A DNA stretch of 55,279 nucleotides from Lachnospiraceae bacterium (lineage in GTDB: Bacteria > Bacillota > Clostridia > Lachnospirales > Lachnospiraceae), in contig RYVZ01000008.1 in the NCBI GenBank assembly GCA_003979345.1, forward strand, positions 39,969-95,247, written 5' to 3'. Position 1 is the stretch's first letter. Each line of letters starts with the position of its first letter. Shown piece by piece: positions 17,175 through 24,617 of the stretch. The position numbers and the translations under genes are program-made. The notes below the pieces were generated by a model that was not told the origin of the DNA, ran no database searches, and was given only the letters and a program-made list of their open reading frames with translations.

Positions 17175-17208
17175 TTCGAATGGGTAAGCTTTGACAGGAG
17201 GGATCAGA

Positions 17209-17505
17209 ATGGCAAACCATATCAACGACGAGACGATTGACTATGTTGGTATTTTGGCGAAACTTGCGCTTTCCGGGGAGGAAAAGGAACAGGCAAAGCA
17301 GGACATGGAAAAGATGCTTGACTATATTGATCAATTAAACGAACTTGATACATCGGGCATCGAACCGATGACCCATGTGCTTCCGGTCCGCAATGTATTT
17401 CGGGAGGACTTGGTGACAAACGGTGACGGCAGGGAAGAGACGCTTGCCAACGCGCCGGAGCGGAGCGGAGATATGTTCGTGGTGCCGCGTACGTTCGGGG
17501 AATAG
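17209..17505 (+). CDS. gatC: Asp/Glu-tRNA amidotransferase subunit C
   Basis: 98 residues, the normal GatC length. The protein wraps around GatA and stabilises the GatCAB complex, which converts mischarged Asp-tRNA-Asn and Glu-tRNA-Gln to the amidated forms. Typical features are the N-terminal IDYVGILAKLALSGEE, the LDYIDQLNELDTSGIEPM stretch and the C-terminal SGDMFVVPRTF. The ATG at 17209 has AGGAGGG at 17195-17201; a TTG 18 nt upstream overlaps that site and is rejected. Confidence 0.93.
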   Translation: MANHINDETIDYVGILAKLALSGEEKEQAKQDMEKMLDYIDQLNELDTSGIEPMTHVLPVRNVFREDLVTNGDGREETLANAPERSGDMFVVPRTFGE

Positions 17506-17629
17506 ACAGAACGCACGAGTGTGCATTTTTTGTGAGTATGAATTTCCATGTATATGTAATCTCAAAAGAACGAAAAACCAGCGTTCTTCGTTCTTTGTTT
17601 GTGTCGCCATAGGCGGCATGACTGGAAGG

Positions 17630-17692
17630 TTGAAAGAAAATGTTTCAATCTCCCTGATGGGAGTGCGTACTGGAGTCCGCAGACAGGAGCAA
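17630..17692 (+). repeat. Dispersed 64-nt structured repeat, copy 3
   Basis: 63-nt copy in the gatC-gatA gap, ending 22 nt before the gatA ATG. The TTGAAA/TTTCAA stem is intact. The inner hairpin is changed to GCGTAC-tgga-GTCCGC (one mismatch), and CTCCC can pair locally with GGGAG. It is the most divergent copy. The rest of the gap (17506-17629) has only a weak AAAGAACGAA/TTCTTCGTTCTTT stem. Confidence 0.8.
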
Positions 17693-17714
17693 AAAATTAG
17701 GAGAGAGGTTTCGA

Positions 17715-19160
17715 ATGGGACGATTAGAATATACGGCGGTTGGTCTCGGAAGCGCCATCAGAGAAAAAAAAATCGGAGTGTTGGAAGCACTGGAGACTGT
17801 GCTTGTACAGATCAAAGAAAAAGAGGCGGCGCTGCACTGTTATGTGACGATAGATGAGGAGCGTGCGCGTAAGACGGCGTGCGAGGTGCAGAAGCGGATC
17901 GACAGCGGGCAACTTACCGGACCGCTTGCGGGCGTGCCGGTCGCGCTCAAAGATAATCTGTGTGTGCGGGGGATGCGGACAACCTGTTCATCCCGTATGC
18001 TTGCCGATTTTGTGCCGGAATATACGGCGCATGCCGTTGAAAAACTGGAACAGGCGGGCGGGGTCATCATCGGAAAAACAAATATGGATGAGTTTGCAAT
18101 GGGTTCCACGACGGAAACGTCCGCGTTTGGCGTGACCCGTAATCCGCATCATGAAGAGCATGTTCCGGGCGGTTCTTCGGGCGGTTCCGCGGCGGCGGTT
18201 GCGGCAGGGGAATGCTTTTATGCGTTGGGATCCGATACGGGTGGTTCGATCAGACAGCCCGCATCGCACTGCGGTGTTGTCGGGATGAAACCAACATACG
18301 GAACAGTCTCGCGTTACGGGCTGATCGCGTACGGCTCTTCGCTTGACCAGATCGGTCCGCTTGCTCAGGACGTGACCGACTGCGCGGCGATACTAGAAGC
18401 GATTTCCGGTCATGATGAAAAAGATGCGACAAGCTTACAGCGCAGCGATACGGATTTTTTGGGTGCGCTGGCGGAAGATGTGAAGGGGATGCGGATCGGC
18501 ATTCCGCGTGATTATTTTTCAGACGGCTTACAGCCGGAAGTGCGGGAAGCGGTCATGGCGGCGGCAAAGGAACTGGAGAGGCGCGGAGCGGTTTTGGAAG
18601 AGTTCTCACTGGGACTCGTCGATTATGCGATTCCCTGCTATTATACGATCGCGGCGGCTGAGGCAAGCTCCAATCTGGAGCGCTTTGACGGCATCAAATA
18701 CGGTTATCGGACGAAAGATTTTGAAGGACTGCATGAAATGTATAAAAAGACGCGTTCGGAAGGGTTTGGCGCGGAAGTCAAACGCCGCATTATGCTCGGA
18801 AGCTTTGTTTTAAGCTCTGGTTATTATGATGCTTATTACTTAAAGGCACTGCGGGTCAAGGCAATGATCAAGAAAGCATTCGATGATGCGTTTTCCCAAT
18901 ATGATCTCCTGTTAGGACCGGTTGCGCCGACAACAGCACCCAAACTGGGGGAAAGTCTTAACGATCCGATTCAGATGTATCTCGGTGATATTTATACCAT
19001 TTCGGTCAATCTGGCAGGACTCCCCGCGATCAGCGTTCCGTGCGGAAAGGATTCCGCAGGGCTTCCAATCGGTCTGCAGCTCATCGGGAACCGCTGTCAG
19101 GAGAAAACAATCCTTCGCGCGGCTTATACCCACGAACGCGGCATGAGAAGTAACGATTGA
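17715..19160 (+). CDS. gatA: Asp/Glu-tRNA amidotransferase subunit A
   Basis: 481 residues, an amidase-signature enzyme that hydrolyses glutamine to supply ammonia to GatB. The catalytic triad is visible: Lys79 in VALKDN, Ser154 in PGGSSGGSAA and Ser178 in SDTGGSIRQP, spaced as in characterised GatA. The length is normal. It lies between gatC and gatB on one strand, separated from gatC by 209 nt that hold a structured repeat. Its ribosome site is weak (GGAGAGAGG, 17700-17708), so the upstream structure could influence translation. Confidence 0.95.
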   Translation: MGRLEYTAVGLGSAIREKKIGVLEALETVLVQIKEKEAALHCYVTIDEERARKTACEVQKRIDSGQLTGPLAGVPVALKDNLCVRGMRTTCSSRMLADFVPEYTAHAVEKLEQAGGVIIGKTNMDEFAMGSTTETSAFGVTRNPHHEEHVPGGSSGGSAAAVAAGECFYALGSDTGGSIRQPASHCGVVGMKPTYGTVSRYGLIAYGSSLDQIGPLAQDVTDCAAILEAISGHDEKDATSLQRSDTDFLGALAEDVKGMRIGIPRDYFSDGLQPEVREAVMAAAKELERRGAVLEEFSLGLVDYAIPCYYTIAAAEASSNLERFDGIKYGYRTKDFEGLHEMYKKTRSEGFGAEVKRRIMLGSFVLSSGYYDAYYLKALRVKAMIKKAFDDAFSQYDLLLGPVAPTTAPKLGESLNDPIQMYLGDIYTISVNLAGLPAISVPCGKDSAGLPIGLQLIGNRCQEKTILRAAYTHERGMRSND

Positions 19161-19260
19161 AAAGATATTCGAAGCTGCGTTCGTGTGGAGCGCGGCATGA
19201 AGACTGTCGGTCAAACACAGAATGACTGCTTAGGTCAAGATTAGGAAAGAGGAACAGCGT

Positions 19261-20682
19261 ATGGAAAAAATATATGAAACCGTCATTGGACTGGAAGTGC
19301 ATGTCGAGCTTGCGACGAAGACGAAAATCTTCTGCGGATGCTCCACGGCGTTCGGCGCGGAGCCGAACGCGCATACCTGTCCGGTCTGCACAGGAATGCC
19401 GGGCTCGCTTCCCGTGTTAAATAAGCAGGTTTTGGAACACGCGATCGCAGTCGGACTTGCGACGAACTGTGAGATCACGCGGGAGACTAAATTTGACCGG
19501 AAAAATTATTTTTATCCTGACAATCCGCAGAATTACCAAATCTCACAGCTTTATCTGCCGATCTGTAGGAACGGTTATGTGGAGATTGATACAGGAAAGA
19601 AAATCGGCATTCATGAAATCCATATGGAGGAGGACGCGGGAAAACTGATTCATGATGAGTGGCAGGATTGTACGCTTGTGGACTATAACCGTTCCGGCGT
19701 GCCGCTCATAGAGATCGTTTCGGAACCGGATATGCGTAGTGCAGAGGAAGTCATTGCTTATCTTGAAAAGCTTCGTATGCTTATCCAGTATTTGGGCGCG
19801 TCCGACTGCAAGCTTCAGGAGGGCTCCATGCGTGCGGACGTCAATCTTTCCGTCATGGAAAAGGGGGCGGAGCAATTCGGGACAAGAACCGAAATGAAGA
19901 ACCTAAATTCGTTCCGCGCGATCACACATGCGATCGAGGGCGAGAGAGAGCGTCAGATCGCGCTGATCGAGGCGGGAGAAGCCGTAGTTCAGGAGACGAG
20001 GCGATGGGATGATACCAAGGGTGAATCCTATGCGATGCGGAGCAAGGAGGACGCGCAGGATTACCGCTATTTTCCGGAACCGGATTTACCGCCGGTCATT
20101 GTATCGGAGGAAATGTTTGCGCGCATCCGTGGAAGCCAGCCGGAGTTTCGTGAGCAGAAAATGGAACGGTATCGCAGGAAGTATGAACTTCCCGATTATG
20201 ATATCGACATTCTCACACAGAGCAGACACATGGCGGAGCTGTTTGAGCGCACAACGGAAATCTGTGGGCAGCCGAAGAAGGTTTCCAACTGGCTGATGGT
20301 ACAGACAATGCAGCTCTTAAAAGAGAGAGAGATGGATGCGGAGGAACTCTGTTTTTCACCGGAACACTTGGCGAAGCTGATTGCGCTGACCGATGCGAAA
20401 ACGATCAACAGCTCCGTCGCAAAAGAGGTATTCGAAGTCATGTTTATCTCCGATATTGATCCGGAGCAGTATGTCGAGGAAAAAGGCTTAAAGATGACGA
20501 GCGACAGCGGAGAGTTGAAAAAAGTGATTGAAGAAGTGATCGCGGCAAATCCGCAGTCAGTAGAAGATTACCGGAATGGAAAAGAGAAAGCGATCGGTTT
20601 TCTTGTCGGTCAGACGATGAAAGCGATGAAGGGGAAGGCGGACCCGGCGGCTGTCAATCAACTGCTAAAGGATATGCTGTAA
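19261..20682 (+). CDS. gatB: Asp/Glu-tRNA amidotransferase subunit B
   Basis: 473 residues. GatB binds the mischarged tRNA, activates the carboxylate with ATP and amidates it using ammonia channelled from GatA. Signatures are the N-terminal ETVIGLEVHVELATKTKIFC, the zinc-site cysteines in FCGC and CPVCTGMPG, the EDAGKLIHD loop, and a C-terminal YqeY-like helical tail domain that contacts tRNA. The start ATG follows AGGAAAGAGG. It completes the aspS-gatCAB operon, allowing Asn-tRNA and/or Gln-tRNA synthesis by transamidation. Confidence 0.95.
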   Translation: MEKIYETVIGLEVHVELATKTKIFCGCSTAFGAEPNAHTCPVCTGMPGSLPVLNKQVLEHAIAVGLATNCEITRETKFDRKNYFYPDNPQNYQISQLYLPICRNGYVEIDTGKKIGIHEIHMEEDAGKLIHDEWQDCTLVDYNRSGVPLIEIVSEPDMRSAEEVIAYLEKLRMLIQYLGASDCKLQEGSMRADVNLSVMEKGAEQFGTRTEMKNLNSFRAITHAIEGERERQIALIEAGEAVVQETRRWDDTKGESYAMRSKEDAQDYRYFPEPDLPPVIVSEEMFARIRGSQPEFREQKMERYRRKYELPDYDIDILTQSRHMAELFERTTEICGQPKKVSNWLMVQTMQLLKEREMDAEELCFSPEHLAKLIALTDAKTINSSVAKEVFEVMFISDIDPEQYVEEKGLKMTSDSGELKKVIEEVIAANPQSVEDYRNGKEKAIGFLVGQTMKAMKGKADPAAVNQLLKDML

Positions 20683-20758
20683 GATAGAAGTGCCCGAAGA
20701 GAAATAAATATCTTAAAAATCATCAAATTACAATCGGGATTTGCAGTGGAGATTGATT

Positions 20759-21091
20759 ATGGAAGTGACGATAGCAGAACTGGAGGCTTATTTATTTGAC
20801 AATTACAGGAATGGCGGGATCGATCAAAGTTTATTTATGAAGCTCGTAGAAGAAATCGGCGAAGTGGCAGAAGTGCTAAATAAAAAATCAGATGGTGAGG
20901 ATTTACAGGTTCAACTGGGCAATGAACTGGCGGATGTGATACATTACGCGGTTGCCATTGCTGCACTAAATGACCTTGATATAAATAATATCATAATAGA
21001 GAAAGATAAGATAGCTTCTGTAAAGTACAGCCATAGAATAAATTTGGAACAGTTTATCCTTGATAAGAGAAATGAGAAAACAGATTGCTGA
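20759..21091 (+). CDS. MazG-like nucleotide pyrophosphohydrolase
   Basis: 110 residues, all-alpha NTP pyrophosphatase fold. The metal-binding EExxE is in KLVEEIGEVAEVLNKK and the ExxD is in GNELADVIHYAV. A single MazG-like domain of this size usually hydrolyses nucleoside triphosphates to monophosphates (house-cleaning). The ATG at 20759 follows GTGGAG; a TTG 18 nt upstream is less likely. It lies 76 nt after gatB and may be transcribed separately. Confidence 0.8.
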   Translation: MEVTIAELEAYLFDNYRNGGIDQSLFMKLVEEIGEVAEVLNKKSDGEDLQVQLGNELADVIHYAVAIAALNDLDINNIIIEKDKIASVKYSHRINLEQFILDKRNEKTDC

Positions 21092-21153
21092 ATTTCAGCT
21101 TACCTGGCAGAGATTTTAGGTGAATCACTGCCTACTTCGTCATTTTGACTATG

Positions 21154-21547
21154 GGGAATTTTATAAGTGTTTCTTAGTATCGCTGCCATTGTAAATCAAA
21201 ATAGTGCCCTTCTTATTATGAATCTCTCCGTCAATCCTCGGATGGCTGGGAATCCAGTGAAAATAGTTATTTCCCTTATATCGAAAACTTTTTATCTATG
21301 CTATATATATGTTATAAGGAACTTGATAAGCGTTTCGCTGTTGTTCACAGAAAAAAAGATTACAAAGAAAGCACGTATTGAGGCTGCGATACTAAATAGT
21401 CTGACGCCGCTTTCCCAAGCGGAGATATGTAAGATTCTTCCCGATGTAAGTACAACTACTGTTGAAGTTGTTCTTGGCGCTATGGTGAAAAGCGGTACGA
21501 TAAAACGAATCGGCGCATCGAGGGCGGCGCGATATATTAAGGTATAG
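21154..21547 (+). pseudogene. C-terminal remnant of a Fic-family protein, frameshifted
   Basis: Three consecutive fragments in different frames together resemble the C-terminal third of a large Fic protein. The fragments are IAAIVNQNSA (frame of 21167), then YYESLRQSSDGWESSENSYF and CYKELDKRFAVVH (from about 21211), then ARIEAAILNSLTPLSQAEIC, a winged-helix tail ending RAARYIKV (to 21547). Frames change near 21205 and in the A-run near 21352. The catalytic Fic motif HPFxxGNGR is absent. So this is a decayed fragment, not a functional AMP-transferase. Confidence 0.7.
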
Positions 21548-21726
21548 TACTGCAACAAAGAAGCCTGAGGACTATCAAATAAATTGACTTATTAAGCAAC
21601 TAAATGATTCATACAATGGAATTTAATCAGTTTGCCAATTTTTATGTGTTATAATGTTTAATGTGATTTTTACTTCGCTTAAAAATCATCCATTCATAAT
21701 CGGCATATGCAAGAGGAGCAGTTTTC

Positions 21727-22796
21727 ATGAAAAAGTTTATGAAGATTTTTTCAAAATAGTGAAATGGATATTTTTTGTGCTTGTGTCCGTGATCGTACTG
21801 TTTCTGATCGTCCGGTTTATCGGGCAGAAAATATATGACAGATCGCCAAAAAGCGGCATCAACGGGGAGATGTACGTAGATATTAACGGGACAAAACAGT
21901 GGATCAGTATTTACGGACAGGATAGGGATAATCCGGTTTTGTTATATTTACATGGCGGACCGGGTTCGTCTACAAGTTCCTATGATTATGCTTTTACAAG
22001 GAAATGGTCGGATGTATATACGGTTGTTACATGGGATCAGAGAAATTGCGGAAAAAGCTATTCATCCGATCAGAACGCTACAACGCTGACCTACGACCTG
22101 ATGATGAGCGACGGCGTGGAAATGACAAAGTTTCTTTTGGACTATCTCGACAAAGAGCAGATCACGCTGCTCGGTCATTCGTGGGGAACGTATTTTGGGT
22201 GCAATCTTGTTCTTGCATATCCGGAATATTACGAATGCTATATCGGGACAGGGCAGCTTGTTGATTTTTACCAAAATGAAATTGCCTTCAAGGAAGCCGC
22301 TGCAGGCTGGGCGGCGAATGATGAAGAAGGCAGGCGTCTCGTGGAACAATTAAGTACAAATGATTTTTCGACGGAATATTTTGAGGCAAGGAACGCATTG
22401 ATGCAAAGATACGGCTACGGTATCCTTGAGGATGGAACAGATTATAACCTGATTGCTGCTCAGGTGTTTAATCCCTATTATTCGATCATGGATTTTTGGA
22501 AACTGATTCATTCGGATTACAGCGTTTACGAAGAGTTTTTAAGGTCGGAGGAATTTGGCGGATTTTCATTGCCTGGCAGAACCGAATATCAGGTGCCGTA
22601 TTATAATATCAACGGGGACAAGGATTATCAGACGAACTATCTGCTCGCACAGGAATATTTTGAACAGGTCAATGCCCCGCGCAAGAAAATGTATATCATG
22701 CAAGATACTACGCACGGTCTGCTGGAATCGAAATCAGAGGAATTTTCAGAGATCCTGCATCAGATTGCAGAAGAAGAACATCAAAACGGGTCATAA
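21727..22796 (+). CDS. Alpha/beta hydrolase (prolyl aminopeptidase-like), frameshifted at the start
   Basis: About 357 residues. There is an N-terminal transmembrane anchor (IFFVLVSVIVLFLIV), then an alpha/beta hydrolase domain with oxyanion HGGPGSS, nucleophile elbow GHSWGT, an Asp in INGDKDY and the terminal His in DTTHGLLES. HGGPG is typical of proline iminopeptidases. The well-placed start (ATG 21727, GAGGAG before it) reads MKKFMKIFSK and stops, but one base shift at TTTTTTCAAAA (21746-21756) joins it to the hydrolase frame as IVKWIFF. Either a one-base deletion or slippage-dependent expression. The hydrolase frame alone is open from 21654, but no ribosome site precedes that ATG. Confidence 0.75.
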
Positions 22797-22813
22797 TCTG
22801 ATTGCGATAACGT

Positions 22814-22909
22814 ATGCTGACCCGTGGAATAGCGGCGGAAGCAATAGGGTCTGCTAAAGATTTTACCAAGCGGCAGATTCGTCCGCTTTTGATCAATCGG
22901 AATCGGTAA
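22814..22909 (+). CDS. Unrecognised 31-codon ORF, possible fragment
   Basis: ATG to TAA (starts MLTRGIAAEAIGSAKDFTKR). It lies between the hydrolase and the exporter fragment, without a good ribosome site. Probably debris from a rearrangement. Confidence 0.2.
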   Translation: MLTRGIAAEAIGSAKDFTKRQIRPLLINRNR

Positions 22910-22941
22910 GAGTAAGACTGCCTGCTGACGGAGAAAAAACG

Positions 22942-23034
22942 ATGAAGCTTATCATAACCTACTGCAAACAAACCATCAAACGCTATCCTAAGATTTTCCT
23001 GCGTGCGATGGGGCGGATCATTTCTAGTAGATAA
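22942..23034 (+). pseudogene. Duplicated 5' fragment of the ABC exporter gene
   Basis: 30 codons (IITYCKQTIKRYPKIFLRAM within) with their own CGGAG ribosome site. The first 24 residues match the N-terminus of the exporter at 24618 except for residue 2 (K for H). Nucleotide similarity begins about 22947 and stops at about 23023, where the sequence runs into TAG-containing AT-rich DNA. It marks the left edge of the RiPP cassette. Confidence 0.8.
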
Positions 23035-23075
23035 TAGACTAAATATAAAAAAAATATAAACAATTTCAAACTAAG

Positions 23076-23103
23076 TTGACTTTGCTCTCCTTTGTGATAT
23101 TAT
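23076..23103 (+). promoter_or_regulatory. Promoter of the RiPP cassette
   Basis: TTGACT (23076-23081), 16-nt spacer, TATTAT (23098-23103), 43 nt before the precursor ATG. The precursor has a strong AAGGAGG (23132-23138). Confidence 0.7.
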
Positions 23104-23145
23104 ATAAATAGTAGCGCTACAAAAATCGGATAAGGAGGAAAAAGC

Positions 23146-23259
23146 ATGAAGCGATTTTTTAATATGTTTAAGAAAAAGCCATTATTGATTAAAAAGCAAA
23201 GAATTGTAATCACTCAGGCTGCGATGAGCGCTTGGCAATGTGGCGGAGAAGATTGCTGA
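23146..23259 (+). CDS. RiPP precursor peptide, two-cysteine
   Basis: A 37-residue peptide. The leader half is strongly basic (six Lys plus Arg, starting MKRFFNMFKKK). The C-terminal half is TQAAMSAWQCGGEDC with cysteines at 32 and 37 and a Trp at 30. A strong AAGGAGG lies 7 nt before the ATG and a SigA promoter lies upstream. It is followed by a radical SAM/SPASM maturase and an ABC exporter, the standard layout of a ribosomally made, post-translationally modified peptide. Probable chemistry is Cys-to-alpha- or beta-carbon thioether or another radical crosslink in AWQCGGEDC; the type cannot be told. I do not recognise the precursor family. Confidence 0.8.
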   Translation: MKRFFNMFKKKPLLIKKQRIVITQAAMSAWQCGGEDC

Positions 23260-23268
23260 TAATGATCA

Positions 23269-23301
23269 GAGTGGAGTGGCAAACATTTTGCTACTCCACT
23301 C
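23269..23301 (+). promoter_or_regulatory. 15-bp hairpin between precursor and maturase genes
   Basis: GAGTGGAGTGGCAAA/TTTGCTACTCCACTC, loop CAT, one G-U pair, no T-run. It starts 10 nt after the precursor stop. It probably stabilises the short precursor mRNA and lowers read-through, giving more peptide than enzyme. Confidence 0.75.
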
Positions 23302-23333
23302 AATTAAAGTGTTTATGTGTTTATTGGAGAGAT

Positions 23334-24602
23334 ATGAGAATACGAAAAGGAACTCGGATGGTACAGACAAGTGCGGACATGGCGAATCGAACCTATACCG
23401 TATATAATAATAGTCTGGATCAGGAAATACAGGTAAATTCAACAGGAGCAAAAATATTAAGAAATATCAATAACAATAATTATGTAGATAATACTGACGA
23501 AACTGAATTTATAAAACAGTTAATTGAGACAGGGATTGTAATTGATGATGAAGAGTGGACGGGGAATGACAAAGCGTTTTTAGGGACACGCTGTCTTTTT
23601 AAGTATCCATTAACTGCTCTGTCCATTGAGTTGGTTGACTATTGTAATTTGAGTTGCAAGCATTGTTATGGTAAGTTTTCGACTAATAATAAAGTCAAGA
23701 ATGCTATATCGTTAGATCGGATAAAGAAGTTATATGAGGAGTTAGGGTACTTACATACGAAAAAAATTGCATTAACAGGAGGAGAAGTAACATTACATCC
23801 TCTTTTCGTCGAAATAGCAATGTTCTTTTTAGAAAGAGGATTTGATTTAACGATACTTACAAATGGATACAATTATTTGGTTCTCGAGAAGTTATTAGAG
23901 GCGAGTAGAGATTATCATTATACAATTAAAGTAAGTTTGGATGGGATAGGCAGCACACATGATCTAATTCGTGGAAAAGAGGGAACATTTTCACGTGTAG
24001 AGAAAACAATTGCTCGTATACTTAAGTATTCAAATGTTACACTTTATATTTCAACTGTTATTATGCGGCAAAATGTAGAAAATATTGAGAAAATGAAGCA
24101 ATATGTTGAGGAAAAATACCCTTCGGCTTTTCATACATTTGACTTCATTTTTCCAGAAGGGAATGCAACGATTGAGAATACCTTTACTGTTGCGGAAATG
24201 AAAAAAATCATGGAGACATATCCTCGTTTGTTTGTAACAGAGATGTCTGTTAGTTCTAAAAAGGATAAGTTTCGATGTACAGGGGGAATCACACAATGTA
24301 CGCTGTCTTATGATGGGACGCTCAAAATCTGCAATAGTGCATGTAATGATATGTTCAGGTTTAGAAACAATGCTTTTCAGAAAGGATTAGCTTATTCATG
24401 GAAACATTGTGGAGCTAATATAAAAAAGTTTAGAAATGAAAAAAATCACAAAACGAAAGATTGCAATAGATGCAAGAATGTTAAATTCTGTAACGTGAGA
24501 GATTGTAGGATTATGGCATTAGCGTATTCAAAAGATGTAAATCGGAGCAACCCAATTACGTGTTGTACAACAGAACTGTTACAGGAGAGAAGTAGAATAT
24601 AA
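23334..24602 (+). CDS. Radical SAM/SPASM RiPP maturase with RRE-like N-terminus
   Basis: About 422 residues. Residues below are numbered from a possible second start at 23358. Residues 10-60 resemble a PqqD-like precursor recognition element (NSLDQEIQVNSTGAKILRNI). The 4Fe-4S radical SAM motif is CNLSCKHC (C96, C100, C103), with TGGE at 140-143. The C-terminus has a SPASM-like set of cysteines (C307, C314, C325, C329, C369, C372, C378, C383, C402, C403), enough for auxiliary clusters. It follows the precursor and abuts the exporter; its stop lies in the exporter's ribosome site. Gene is AT-rich with AGA/TTA/AAT codons unlike flanking genes, suggesting transfer. Start 23334 has GGAG, 23358 has AAAAGGAA; undecided. 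Confidence 0.88.
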   Translation: MRIRKGTRMVQTSADMANRTYTVYNNSLDQEIQVNSTGAKILRNINNNNYVDNTDETEFIKQLIETGIVIDDEEWTGNDKAFLGTRCLFKYPLTALSIELVDYCNLSCKHCYGKFSTNNKVKNAISLDRIKKLYEELGYLHTKKIALTGGEVTLHPLFVEIAMFFLERGFDLTILTNGYNYLVLEKLLEASRDYHYTIKVSLDGIGSTHDLIRGKEGTFSRVEKTIARILKYSNVTLYISTVIMRQNVENIEKMKQYVEEKYPSAFHTFDFIFPEGNATIENTFTVAEMKKIMETYPRLFVTEMSVSSKKDKFRCTGGITQCTLSYDGTLKICNSACNDMFRFRNNAFQKGLAYSWKHCGANIKKFRNEKNHKTKDCNRCKNVKFCNVRDCRIMALAYSKDVNRSNPITCCTTELLQERSRI

Positions 24603-24617
24603 GGAGATTGGCGAAAC

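Noticed and set aside
21654..21726. Upstream start for the alpha/beta hydrolase
   Set aside because: The ATG at 21654 has no ribosome site and the added residues look non-coding; the ribosome site at 21727 is in another frame instead.
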